64,000 bases of DNA from Ananas comosus (lineage: Eukaryota > Streptophyta > Magnoliopsida > Poales > Bromeliaceae). Every line of letters begins with the position of its first letter. Position 1 is the stretch's first letter. The position numbers and the translations under genes were made by a program. Below are positions 36,691 to 48,413 of the stretch, one piece after another. The DNA is taken from positions 9,639,928 to 9,703,927 of the forward strand of contig NC_033638.1 of assembly GCF_001540865.1 (NCBI RefSeq), written 5' to 3'. The notes under the pieces were generated by a model. It had not been told where the DNA came from and ran no database searches. It worked only from the letters and a program-made list of their open reading frames with translations.

Positions 36691-37243
36691 TATTTGTCGA
36701 AAGTTGAGTTGAAATGCTATCGGAAGCAAACGAGTTTCGTTGTCACCTATTTGTTTTCGATGATGGAGGCTTTAAATCGGCGATCGGCACCGTTGAATAT
36801 AATCTATACCACTTAAAGTATCTATAAACTAAATTTTAAATTTTTTTGACATTATTGACCTAATAATCAAATGGTTTCAAAATTTGTAACTTTGATGGTC
36901 GATATGAAGCATTTTCTAATTTAAAAATGTAAGAATATCTAAATCAATTGAATTTTGGTTACAAAATTCTTTAAACTATTTAGAATAAAATCTATACTCT
37001 CAATTTTAATCACAAGACTCCTATCAACACTAATATTTATTTTCAGCCGTTCATTTTCATTTCTATTGATGGACAAGAGAATAATATAGAAAAAAAATAT
37101 GATATTTGATTTTTAGATACTTTAAGTGGTATAGATCATATTCAACGGTATTGTTGATTTGGAAGCTCCATCATCAAAAATAAATGGATGGCAACGAAAC
37201 CCGTTTACTACCGATAGCATTCCAGCTCAACTTTATTTGTCGA
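36691..37243. mobile_element. Long-TIR MITE with 10-bp flanking duplication
   Basis: TATTTGTCGA at 36691-36700 and again at 37234-37243 brackets a 533-bp element. The ends AAGTTGAGTTGAAATGCTAT and complement AAGTTGAGCTGGAATGCTAT are inverted and remain similar for well over 100 bp (TTTTCGATGATGGAGG, CGGCGATCGGCACCG). Duplication length (8-10 bp depending on end choice) and long arms fit a Mutator-like MITE. This copy is outside TA repeats and so best defines the family ends. Confidence 0.88.
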
Positions 37244-37871
37244 CTAAAATTTTAAAAGATTCTAATGCATACACTATACTGCAATCACATGACTTCTACT
37301 TCGATAATTTAGCAAATTAAAATAAATTAATTATTTATACTGTGATTAAAACTTATTTAAATTTTGAATGAGAATTTTAAAAATAACATCAATTAGGCTG
37401 GTGTGAGAATTTGAATGAGAATTGCTTTGGCGTTGGCTACCCAGCACTACCTAGCACATTATGATTGGTTCAATACGAGTGACGTGGTAGACCGGTTCTA
37501 CGAGGTCGAGCGATCGAGTACGAACGCTGCGTTGGGAGGTGCGTCACGCTGACAGAGGGGCGAGACGCGCGAAGGTGTCTCTTCCTTGCGGTCGAAGCTT
37601 GTTCCGATGAAGCTTCTCGAAAGAGCCGTTTTGAACGTAATAATGCCACACATCCTCTACAACGCGCGTCGTATCATACTCGTACGCCCGTCGTGCAGTA
37701 CGTGGCGTAGTCTCATTGGTTCGCGTGATCATACTACGTAGAAAATTCAAAATCATACTTAGTACGAATTTTTCAAATAATCCGGTCAAAAGCAACCACG
37801 TGGCAATGCGATCCAGAGAATTCTACAACTAGGTTGTAGAGGATCCAGTTGTCTTTTTTTTCTTTTTCTTT

Positions 37872-37902
<31 letters not shown>

Positions 37903-38789
37903 GGGAGATTAAGTAGCCGCACTATTAGATTACATTAAAAAAATTTTTTTAGGATTCTTTAAGATGCTGACCTGGCTACGACTTGACTGAGACTGCATTA
38001 AGGTCCAAAAGATTCGAGTTATCAACAATGTGTATGTTATTTCTTTGTCACATGGGTAGCTTAATGCTAAGGAGAACAAAACAATATTTATGATGAATTA
38101 ATCATTCATCAAACTAGTCTTCTTACCATTATATTATAAAATAGAGTTTATATGTCAGTAATTGTAATAGTAATACTATAGTTAGTGCCACATTAAAAAA
38201 ATTTGATTCAGTATGGTGCTGCACTTTGAAAGATCTTCCAAAAAACAGTAATGCTAGTTCTACAACCACCTTTTTATTGTACTCGTACAACTTTATCATT
38301 CAAGGGCCCATCATTTAGAGATTTTGAGAAATTAGACCCGGCCCAACATTAATGGGCCTAGCCTGTTTGTGAATTCGGCCTATTGGGCCGTTTATCACTT
38401 TCCACGGATTAGCAAAAGCTGATACAATGTAGCCCATTTGGTGTTTGTTAATGTAATCCATGATGCTCCTAATCACAAGAAACATAAAAAACCTGTGTAG
38501 ATCATAAGTTAATGAGACAAAATTTAATTACCTGGCAATAAATGTACCCGTTGACCAATCTCTATGCTAGTCATAGTTTGATAGAATTCATGAATTGAAA
38601 CAAAATTGAGCCACTTTTGATTGGGCTTCGAGAGTCCAATCGTTACGTTCGGGTTGGGTAAGGTCTTGAATGTTAGGTCCGAATTAGTGGCGGCCCAGTG
38701 CCCGACAAAATCTTGTGTATTTCGACAAGCAATTTCTTTTTCGAGACCTTCAACGAAGGAGCAGGTAATACCAACCGCTGAGCTACAGC
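37244..38789. other. Intergenic sequence with a GC-rich island
   Basis: About 37400-37800 is GC-rich, with TGACGTGG and CCACGTGG motifs (37479 and 37797 regions), resembling an orphan promoter or captured sequence. A long T tract lies at 37872-37902. Around 38740-38789 the minus strand reads GCTGTAGCTCAGCGGTTGG, a tRNA-like A box, possibly a decayed SINE head. No coding sequence is supported. Confidence 0.4.
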
Positions 38790-39565
38790 TAGGCGTGTAA
38801 TGTGGGCTGTTTCGGGCACACATTTTTCGGGCTGAAATGGGCTAGGGGTCGGCCTCGCCCGGTTCGGATTTAATTTCGGGCTGGGCTGTGACGGGCCCAA
38901 ATTATCTACCCTTTGGCCCGGCACAGCCCTTCAGCCCGAAAGGCACGGGCCGTGCTTCGGGCCGGCCTAGTAAAATATTTATTTTTTAAAATTTAGTATG
39001 AAATTTAAAAATATAAACAATCGATATTTTTATTTAAATTAATATTTTGATTAAAATATTAAAAAATTATAAAAATAATTATACTAAAATAAATCTTTAA
39101 TTTTTTTTAAAAAAAATAAATTTGTATTATTTTTTTTTTAAAAGAAAATGAGATAGATTTTGGTCCAATGGACCAAATTGGACCAAAATTCGAATTTTGG
39201 TCCATTGAACCAAAATTGCTCCTCCCAAGGTCAGACCCCTGGGGAGCTCAGACCCAATAGCCCAAGGCAGTTGCCTTGGGCCATGGGGTCCGGGCCGTGC
39301 TGGCTCAGTTGGCACGGATCAAGCGGGCCGTGCCGTGCCAGGCCGCCCGCCTCCCCTCACCCCGGCACAGCGGAGGCCCGTTTCGGGTTGTGCCATGCTG
39401 AGCCGTTGAGCTCCAAAGGAGAGGCCCAGCACGGCCCAGAGCCTCAGCCGGGCCGGCCTGGCACGAGTGTTACAATACCCGTGCGGTGCTGTAGCCCGGC
39501 CCAAGGCCATGCCGGGCCGAGCGGCCCATGTGCTGCCTGGCCTGTTTTACACCCCTAGCTACTAC
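38782..39565. mobile_element. hAT-like non-autonomous element, GC-rich interior
   Basis: Ends 38790-39557 are inverted: left TAGGCGTGTAATGTGGGCTG, right complement TAGGGGTGTAAAACAGGCC. Flanks GCTACAGC and GCTACTAC match at 6 of 8 bases, an aged 8-bp duplication. The interior is rich in GGGCC/CGGGC words. Open frames here follow from composition. Confidence 0.65.
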
Positions 39566-40149
39566 AATCTTTTCGTAAATTAAAATTTATGTAATTTTTA
39601 AGAAAAAGTTTAGGTTCGATGAGAGTTGAGGTTTGAATGGAGAAAGATATATACAAGCTAATTTTAAAAGAAAGTCGAAGCCTTTGAATAAGCTTTCTTA
39701 AGTGAAAATTTTGCTAATTTCTATTAAGATTGGAGGAAAGAATTTTTGCTAATTTTTGTTCTTTTTTCCAGAGTGGTCCAATTGGATCCAGATGAGGATG
39801 CATATTGTAATCTACAAAGCTAGAGGTACAAAAAAGTCTCTTTTGCATTATTTGTGTTCTTTAATTTGTAAGCATAGTTCATTTTTAACGGTGGATGATT
39901 AGAGTGGAAAATTATTGAGGGGACGTACACCAAAACATGGTTCACGAGAGACGAGCACGTGCAAAATATTGAATGTTTCAGAATATCATATTTATTAAAA
40001 TAAAAAAATTTAAGATAAAACAAAATTTGAAACAAAATAAAATAGTTTGTAAAGGACATTTATCCACGTCACTACTTGGCTGAGGCAGTTGCGGGGAGAA
40101 TAGTAATAATGCTGATATATAGTTTCGCTACCAATTCTCAAAAATAATG

Positions 40150-40208
<59 letters not shown>

Positions 40209-40552
40209 TATATATATGAGAACTTTTTAATGTAACTAAAAAAAAAGTTTTTTTTTTTTTTTTTTTGCCCATAATATAGTTAGTGGACAGTATATATATT
40301 TAAAAATAATTTATTTTATTTTTAAAAAATTAAATATTAAATATAATTATTTTAGAGGTTTGACATATTTGATTTATTTACTGTAGGCTTTTTAAGTAAA
40401 AAAATAAGGCTGACTAAAATAATTATACATTTAAACAAAATAGCTGCAATATTTTTAATAAACCCACATCACGAGATAACTAGTCACGATCATGACTAAG
40501 AATAGAAAAAGTACTAATTTGTATAATGAAGTTAAAAGTGCTCGAAAAGATC
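39566..40552. repeat. AT-rich intergenic sequence with (TA)n
   Basis: (TA)n at about 40152-40204 and a T run at 40248-40266. No gene. Confidence 0.6.
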
Positions 40553-41191
40553 AAAATATGTGCTTCTTTTTTGAAAGAAAGGTAGCGCGCTACCCGTTTC
40601 ATTCAGAAAGTAAGTGAATTAAGCTACATGGGTGAGGCAACAAGGCCTCGACGAGGACGGATGAAAAAAAAAAAAAAAAAAGTTCGATCGATCGCTTCTT
40701 TGACTAGTTTTTCCACGGTCCCGTCAACTGCTTAATCTTATAAATACCGGCTATTGGGTTGTTTTGGGTCGCCGTGAAGATCGCTCTGTTTCTAGAATCC
40801 CAAGAAACCCACCAGCAGGCTATCAGGCCTATGAGACTGGTTGAGGTCGATTGTGATCTTGTACATCCTGCCCATCTATCCCACACTTGACGCACCTCCT
40901 CTTCCAGATCTCCTAGCTGAATATTCTCCTGGGTCGTCGCCATTAGGAATCTGGTAACTACGCATTGTGTGAATAGGTGGTCGACTGTTTTCTCTTCCAG
41001 TCCACACAGCATGCATTTCGTGTTGCCGACCCATCCCCTCTTAACCAAATTGTCATCAGTAAGCACTCTCTTCTTAAGGACAAGCCAATAGAACACTTTC
41101 ACTTTTAAAGACAGGCGTAAAAACCAGATCTTGCTCGAACGGGCATCCCTCATGCCTCCGTCGCGCAGAGTTGAATAAAATGTGTGCTTCT
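40553..41191 (-). mobile_element. 5'-truncated L1-type LINE with 15-bp target duplication
   Basis: AAAATATGTGCTTCT (40553-40567) and AAAATGTGTGCTTCT (41177-41191) flank the insert (14 of 15 match). The minus strand keeps the C-terminal part of the reverse transcriptase polyprotein (41153-40704, about 149 codons). This is the zinc-binding domain that follows plant LINE and retrotransposon-like RTs, with CMLCGLEEKTVDHLFTQC supplying the CX2C..HX4C ligands, preceded by KVKVFYWLVLKKRVLTDDNL. The 3' end has a tail with GAATGAAACGGGTAGCGCGC and TACC, then A-rich sequence. The frame is open to the stop, so the copy is fairly young. Confidence 0.9.
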
Positions 41192-41722
41192 AAGTAGAAA
41201 AATTCTTGCACATTATATATGGGTTAGAATTTTTTTTTTTTTCTTTTTTATCTTCAACATTCGACACATGTTCTTAACAGGCGAACAAACAAACATTTTT
41301 GGTGGATGCGTATCGCTATGGTAACTACATAGCTTGAATAATTGCATCTATAAGATGTCACAACGACCCCTCAAGAACCTCTTTCATTAGGATTACTTGT
41401 TATGTAAACATCAAACAATACGTTTCTAACTTTTCTTGAGCTTAGTATAAGATTGCTGAAAATACATTATAAGCACGTGAATATTATTTAATTACTAAAA
41501 ATCTACCTTTTCTTTGGGATTCCTAATTTTTGTAGGCCTCTTATGTTAATATAAAGCCAAGTGTGACCAAATGAAAACTTACATGTGGGCTTCTTGAACC
41601 GTGACCTCACTTGAAAGTTTCCATAGTAATTACTCATATTATAATATTATCAGTTACTTTAACTTTAAATTTTTCTTAAAATTGAATTAAAGTTAGGAAT
41701 GATCTTTAGATAACTATTTTTT
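41192..41722. other. Intergenic sequence, nothing recognised
   Basis: AT-rich non-coding stretch between two LINE fragments. Confidence 0.5.
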
Positions 41723-42100
41723 TTTGATAAAAAAGTAGCACGCTACCCGCTTCATTTATTGAGAGGATGAGTTAAGCTAAGGAGTGAGGCAACACAGGTC
41801 TCGATGTGGGCGGAAAAAAAAACCCAACCGATTACAATAATGCCTATTCGCTTAGAGGTGTAGCTCCCAAAGGTTCATCAACTGTTTAATTTTGTAAATT
41901 GCTAGGAGGGGGTCCGACTATGTCTGTCTAAAGATCGCACTGTTCCCGACCTCCCAAGTGATCTACTAACAGGCTATTATTCTGGTCAACTTAGTACTCG
42001 TTGACTACGTTCCTTTCCTAGTTATTCATCTACTCCAGACCAGATTCACGTTGTTTTCGAAGTCACTAGGCTGGACGCTCTCCCAGGTAATCACCATTTT
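41723..42100 (-). mobile_element. Second LINE 3' fragment of the same family
   Basis: Minus strand: ATGAAGCGGGTAGCGTGCTA plus an A tail at the 3' end (left side on the plus strand). Upstream is sequence parallel to 40.70-40.93 kb (GTTCATCAACTGTTTAATTT against CCGTCAACTGCTTAATCTTA; GACTATGTCTGTC region). Frameshifts destroy the zinc-binding frame. Target duplication not found. Confidence 0.75.
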
Positions 42101-42875
42101 TGGATTTGGGTTTATTTAGGGTTATTTTACTTGGACAGCGACGAGTGCGTTAAAGTTAAACACGTACATTAGGGCGACTCAATGAATATTTATTAATGTA
42201 GAAGGCAAATGGAAATTGACGTCCTTGGTTTAGCCACGCCGTATACGTAGAGAATTGGGAAACAGTAAAACGTTTCCAAAAAGGTATGCCACATATGCAT
42301 GCGTCCGCGGCTTCTCATGACCCTCCCATGACGATGATGCATGCGTTTGTTTTATTCTCCCCGTCGCCCTACCCGTGAACAAGCAACATAGAACTTAAAA
42401 TCTAATTTTATAGGTTACTATATGTATATTGGTTAACACATCAACAACCTATAAGATTAAGGTCATCTCCTAACTAGTTTCGTACAAATTATTCGTAGAA
42501 AATACTACTTGTACACCTTAATTATTAGTATTAGGGTTTGCTCACTTATCCTATGCATTATAAAGAAATAAAAACTCCAACGAATTTTTTAAATTCTACA
42601 ATTTCCTATAATTTTTCATCCAACCGTATTAAAAATTTACTAAAACTAGTGTGAAACAAGAATTGTTGGATTTTGGTATTGTTGTGTAATTGCAACTCAA
42701 GTAAAATGTAAATCTAACATTTATTTTTTTCAGTACGTTAGTCAATATGTAACGGCATTTGATTTTTTGATTGATTAGCTAGAACTTAGAAAAGACAAGT
42801 GACAAGTCACGTGAAAGTTAGAATTGTAGAGTCATGTGGATTATATAGCTGCAGTAAGTTATAAAACCACTAGAC
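42101..42875. other. Intergenic sequence, nothing recognised
   Basis: Non-coding AT-rich DNA. No supported feature. Confidence 0.45.
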
Positions 42876-44381
42876 GGTGTTTGGTTTCCCATAAAATCGG
42901 CTTGAAAATAAATTTTTCGTAGAAAAGCGCAATTTGGACATTTGTTTGCTCGTAAAAAAGTTTTTTCGAAAAGTTCTTTTGCAAATTATGATGAAAATGG
43001 ATGTTTTCGTTTTCCGCTAGAAACCAGCGGAAAACCAAAACGATGGGCAGAAATCGCAGCGTTGGGCGCAGAGGAGGGGAGCGGAGATGCGCGGTCCACG
43101 AGGCCACCGCATGAGTGGGCCTCCCTCTCATTATATATCTATGTTTATATAAAAGCACGTATTTCAAATTTGGGCCTGTCGACAGATTCATTTTTTGGTG
43201 GAAAAAAATATTGATTCCTTTTTCCTTACGTAAAATAAATAATGTAATGAAACAAACTTTAAATTTCTGATTATCTCTAAAATAAAAAAAAAATAAAGAT
43301 ACATTTATCCAAATTTTTTTGCCACCCGAAAGATATTTACTGTGAATCTATATTTTAATTAAAATTTTATTTAATTTTTTTCTTTCTAAAAGAGAAAAAA
43401 AATTCATGCTTATCCAAATTTTTGCCAGAATATCTACTGCAAGTCTATATTTCAATTCAAAATTTAAAATTAATTTACTATTTATATATTACAATGGAAA
43501 TAATTTAAAAGATAGATTGGTTGATAAATTTGTAAATCATATTTTTGAATTAATATGATATACAAATTTTTGATCAATTTGTAAAAAATTATCAAAAATA
43601 AGAACGAATGATTATGATTAATTTGTTAAAAAAAACATTCATACCTATCTATAACTTCTATAACTTCAATTCTACGAACGGTTATGATCAATTAGTTAAA
43701 AATATTGAAAATAAAAATGAACTATTATGTTTAATCTGTTAAAAAGTAGTACTTCTATCTATTTATTTTACATTAAAATTTAAATTTGAGTTTAAATTTG
43801 AATTAAATTTATTTTTTGATTTTTGATATCAAATTTATCNTGCGCCACATCGTCGCCTCCCAGGTGCTCGATCTAAAGTCTAAACCACCCCTATTAGCTG
43901 TACATATCATCCTGTCACTAATGACAATTATTAAGTAATTAGCGCTTAATTATTTAATAACTATGTTCCTGTAAATCAACTGTCGTGTTTTCTGATGATA
44001 ATAATAATAATAATAACTAATAGATTTATTCATATAGTATTTTATTTTTATATAGAAATATTATTATATAATATTTTATTTATAAATTTGTAATTATTTA
44101 TTAATATTTTTAAATATATAACTCTTATATATTATTAATATAAGTTTATTATAATTTTAAATATATTTAATCTATATATAAAAATTATAATAATAATATA
44201 TATAGTATATTAATTATATATTATATAATAAAAAATATATTAAATTTTTTTTTTCTTTTTCGACCAAATAATTATTATGAAAAATTATTTTTTTCTTTTC
44301 CTACGAACAAAATGCTAAACGACGTAAATTTTTTTCCACTGAAATTTTTTTTCCACAATTTTTTGTGGAACCAAACACACC
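42876..44381. mobile_element. Tourist-like element related to the 14.4-kb copy
   Basis: Left GGTGTTTGGTTTCCCATAAA and right complement GGTGTGTTTGGTTCCACAAA are inverted. The left interior repeats the palindromic CGTTTTCCGCT..AGCGGAAAACC design of the 14.4-kb element and a GTCCACGAG motif. About 1.5 kb, but an N at 43840 means two contigs were joined, so the length may be wrong. Minus- and plus-strand frames near the left end are shadows. Confidence 0.7.
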
Positions 44382-44939
44382 TTGATTTGGCATTTACAAA
44401 CAACCATAAAAAATATCTAATCATCTAATCATGCATGTATATAATATACCACGTGCGTGAGACCAAAACGAAAAGGTTAAAATTGAAAACTTAGACGCCA
44501 AATTTTCTATGAAAAGATTCAAAATTTCCTTCCATACACTGTACGTAATCCATGTGATTTTGCACAAAAAAAGATTTTAAAAAATCTAATAATGGACACA
44601 GAAAAAGAAAAAAAAAATTAAAGAAAAAAAATGACAAGACCATGACTGTTGCTTGGAGTGATCTAATTAATGTCATAGTCTTGGATAAATTATTGCCTGC
44701 GACTATGAATGTCCGCAAAATGGTGCATCCCTTTTCAAACTTGAAAAATATATAGCACTTACCTCAACTATCAGTCATCTCGATCTAATTATTAAATTTT
44801 TTAAAATTTTAATTTTGCTACGTAACTATAATTTATTTAATTTGTGTTTTGTTCTAACTACTTCAGTCGTGTATTTTCATATAGTTTCAACTACCGTCAT
44901 TGAATTCAAATATGTCAAACAAAACATCATATTTGAATC
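44382..44939. other. Intergenic sequence, nothing recognised
   Basis: AT-rich; an A-rich stretch at 44598-44631 accounts for the small open frame on the minus strand. Confidence 0.45.
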
Positions 44940-45636
44940 TATGGGTGCGTTTGGTTCGCATTATGAAAAATTACTAGGAATAAAAGATATCCGATAATCT
45001 TATTTCTATTCATCCTATTACTAAGAATGTGAAATTCCTGTGTTTGGTTCGCACGGTAATATTAATTAGCCATATTATTTAATATTACAAAAAATATACA
45101 ATTAATTAATTAATTTATTTATTTAATTTTAGATAATATTACTAAAAGTTTTAACATCTTTTTAGAAAAAAGGGAGAGAGAGTATAAGTTAGAGAAAAAG
45201 AACATAATTAAAAAAATAGAAAGAAAAATATAGTCGAAATTAGAGGGAGTGAGAGAGTTGAAATTTTAGAAAGAGAGAGAGAGAGAAAGCTTAGTTTAGA
45301 GAGAGAAAAAAAAAGTTGAATTTTAGAGAGAAAAATAAGTTTAGAGAGAGATATAAGGTTAGAGTGTAAAGAAAAATAATATCAATTAGCCGGCGGGTCG
45401 GAAGAAAGAAAGAGATTAGATATATTATGATTACCCCAATTCATTAATATGAGGATACCCACCCTCCCTCAAGGGAATGAGATTAATATGTACTTTAGGG
45501 TGAATCTTATTTCCAAGTGAATTCAATATTACCAATTAGATTATTTATTGCGTTTAGCCAAACACCGTCATATTTTTTTATTCCCATTGGATTACTAGGA
45601 ATCTTTAAAAGATAGCGCGAACCAAACGCACCCTAT
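44940..45636. mobile_element. Tourist-like MITE (GGGTGCGTTTGGTTCGC ends)
   Basis: Element 44943-45633 has inverted ends GGGTGCGTTTGGTTCGC(A) and GGGTGCGTTTGGTTCGC(G), with TAT on both flanks. The interior carries two further GTTTGGTTCGC-like motifs and GA-rich runs (45172-45355). No coding capacity. Confidence 0.82.
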
Positions 45637-45773
45637 ATGTAATTATAATTATAAGAGCTAGGCTCCTGTAATATTTATAGTACTAGAAGTCAGGTACTAA
45701 CGTATCGTTTTCAACCGTAAAATGTTTAAATCAACGATCCATACCGTTAAATTTAATCTAAAATATTTAAAAC

Positions 45774-46452
45774 TTCACTACAACAAAAACGGTGTATAAC
45801 GACACTTTTAAATGTCGGTATAGATAAAAAAAAAAACTGCTGGCTAAATTACCGACACTTTTTAAAAATATTGCTATATATGGGGTCGCTATAGGTAGGG
45901 CCGCTTTGATATTTAGCACCCGTAAAATTTAATCTAAAATATTTAAAACTTCACGACAACAAAAACGGTGTATAACGACACTTTTAAATGTCGGTATAGA
46001 TAAAAAAAAAAAACTGCTGGCTAAATTACCGACACTTTTTAAAAATATTGCTATATATGGGGTCGCTATAGGTAGGGCCGCTTTGATATTTAGCACCCGT
46101 AAAATTTAATCTAAAATATTTAAAACTTCACGACAACAAAAACGGTGTATAACGACACTTTTAAATGTCGGTATAGATAAAAAAAAAAACTGCTGGCTAA
46201 ATTACCGACACTTTTTAAAAATATTGCTATATATGGGGTCGCTATAGGTAGGGCCGCTTTGATATTTAGCACCCGTAAAATTTAATCTAAAATATTTAAA
46301 ACTTCACGACAACAAAAACGGTGTATAACGACACTTTTAAATGTCGGTATAGATAAAAAAAAAAACTGCTGGCTAAATTACCGACACTTTTTAAAAATAT
46401 TGCTATATATGGGGTCGCTATAGGTAGGGCCGCCTTGATATTTAGCACCCAC
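45774..46452 (+). repeat. Four tandem copies of a CACTA-like terminal unit, period 176-177 bp
   Basis: Unit starts fall at about 45774, 45951, 46128 and 46304. The first begins TCACTACAACAAAAACGG and the others TCACGACAACAAAAACGG. Each carries CGACACTTTTAAATGTCGG (an internal palindrome), ACCGACACTTTTTAAA and GGGGTCGCTATAGGTAGGGC. CACTA ends with sub-terminal repeats of this kind are typical of En/Spm elements. The copies are almost identical. Confidence 0.85.
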
Positions 46453-46770
46453 TCCTCTAGCGATCTATGGCGAGGGATACGTGGCGATCGTAATCCTCTA
46501 TGATCCCTACAAGATCCTCGTGGCCGAACTCCAGTCGCCGGAACCTTACCTCATTGGTTGCGGCGGCGGAGGAAGGGAAGGGGAGATGGTGATCACTTTT
46601 TCTTTTTTTTTCTTCCTTTTTTATTTGTAATTGGGTAGATGAGCTGGATATGGTTAGTTGAGTAGAGAAATTTTTTATTTTTGATTGGATTGGGTTTTAT
46701 ATTTAAGCCTTAATAAATTTTTTTTAAAAGTTTTGATATAAATAGGACACTTATATAAAAGTGTTCTAAG
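46453..46770 (+). other. Interior of the CACTA-like insertion with a GC-rich open stretch
   Basis: About 46457-46600 is GC-rich and open in one frame (GYVAIVILYDPYKILVAELQ and on), unlike the AT-rich surroundings. No family recognised; it may be a captured gene fragment or chance. Confidence 0.3.
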
Positions 46771-47320
46771 AATGTGTCTATATAATTTTTATATTTTTTC
46801 AACATAATTTATCTTATAATCAAATAATTTTAAAAATTATCAATTTTTAATGACTACTATGGCGAGTTTATAGTTTAACGATGCAAAAAAAATCCAAATT
46901 TATTCCAATTTTAATAAAAATATTTTAAACTATCTATATTAAGGTTAGCACTAGTGATTTGAATTCAAATATCCTCCTCAAATTTTAAAGATTGTTTAAT
47001 TTTAATCGTTCATTTTTATATAATTTACTTACTAAGTAAATGATATCGAAAAAAATTAAAATTTTATTTTTAAGAATTTTATAAACCATATATATATTTA
47101 ACAGTATAAATCGTTGATTTGAATATCTTAAAATAAAAAATAAAACTATAATATGGGAGTTCAGCTACTATCGATATCGATAGTATAGTAGTCTCGTTCT
47201 AACTATAATATAGTTGCAATTATATACAGTGAAATATAAGATAATATTATATATATATATATATATATATTTTATAATATATATATAATATATATATAAA
47301 TATATATATATTAATATATA

Positions 47321-47836
47321 TAGAGTGAGCGCTACAGCTATCGGAAGTACGGGGCCTTTCATGCTTCCAGCTCGTTTTCGATGTTACGACTTTCGAGTCG
47401 TCGATAGTGCTCCGTAAACTTGATCTAAAGTATTTGCAGTACCTAGAAAATAAATTTTATTATTTTCTGATATCATTTGCTAGTGATCGAATGGGCTCAA
47501 AATCAACAAATTTTAATGGCGTAGTAAAGCGGTTGCAAGTTTAAACGGTGTAGAAATATCACAAATCAGGAAAAATTTTGATAAAAATTTTTATACTATA
47601 TAAAACAGATCAATATCTTGATTTAAAATTTTAATGTCATATTATTACATTTTGTAAGATTTATTTTCAGTCGTTGATTTGAGCCCCTTCGGTCACTAGG
47701 CAAATGATATCGTTAACATCTATATATTATTTTTCTAGGTATTAAATACTAGGATCAAGTTTAACGGCGCGATTCGACGATTCGAAAGTCCCAATATCGA
47801 AACGAGGCTGAAAGCACGGAAGGCTATATATATAAT
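47321..47836. mobile_element. Long-TIR MITE, indel-rich copy
   Basis: Left arm CTCGTTTTCGATGTTACGAC and TTTCGAGTCGTCGATAG match the inverted right arm (GACGATTCGAAAGTCCC..TATCGAAACGAGGC). (TA)n lies on both sides. Confidence 0.7.
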
Positions 47837-47844
47837 ATATATAT

Positions 47845-48395
47845 ATGGTCGGCTACTATCTATTAATAGGATTGGGACCCTTGTCCTATCAAGTCGATTT
47901 GAATGATCGGAACTTCAATTTGATAATCGGCACCGTTGAAGTTGATCTATACAATTAGAAATGTTTAGAAAACCAAATTTTGTATTTTAAAAATCATTAT
48001 CAGTTCATCTAAGAGTTGAAAATAAACGGTCATAAAATGAATAACTTTTTTTAAATAGAGGTTAGACTTATCCAGTTTGTAATCAGAGTTATCAAACATT
48101 ATTAAATAGTATAAAGAATTTCTATCAAAAATTCAAGAGTAATTTGGATTGCTCTACACCGTTAAACAAGCAAACGGCTATATAGGCTGTAAAAATTGTC
48201 GATTTTACTACACTTTGATCACCATGTACACATTATCAAAATTTATGAAATTTAGTTTTTAGATCATTTCAAAAATACGTCGAATCACTTCAACGGCTCG
48301 TCATCGATTCGGAATCTCGATCATCAGAACAACTTAATAGGACAAGTGCTCCTATCTATTAATAGGATAGTAGCATTAGCTATATATATATATAT
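47845..48395. mobile_element. Long-TIR MITE, TATCTATTAATAGGAT type
   Basis: Same element as 21.83-22.31 and 24.24-24.77 kb: GGAACTTCAATTTGATAATC near the left, CATCGATTCGGAATCTCGAT near the right, and ends with GGTCGGCTACTATC / GATAGTAGCATTAGC. Confidence 0.72.
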
Positions 48396-48413
48396 ATAGT
48401 ATATATATATATA

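Larger units (their letters stand above)
45650..47200. mobile_element. Long-TIR MITE hosting a CACTA-like insertion
   Basis: The outer parts (45650-45775 and about 46775-47200) together match the 19.9-kb MITE: TCAACGATCCATACCGTTAA on the left; TATGGCGAGTTTATAGTTTA and TATCGATAGTATAGTAG on the right. The middle (45776 to about 46770) is foreign and starts CACTACAACAAAAACGG. Confidence 0.7.

Noticed and set aside
38524..39558. Frames in the hAT-like element and its left flank
   Set aside because: High GGGCC content makes spurious open frames; no family match. The tRNA-like head at 38.77 kb is too short to call a tRNA gene or a SINE.
45774..46452. Regular repeat array considered as a CRISPR
   Set aside because: Eukaryotic setting; the whole 176-bp unit is repeated without unique spacers and starts with a CACTA end.
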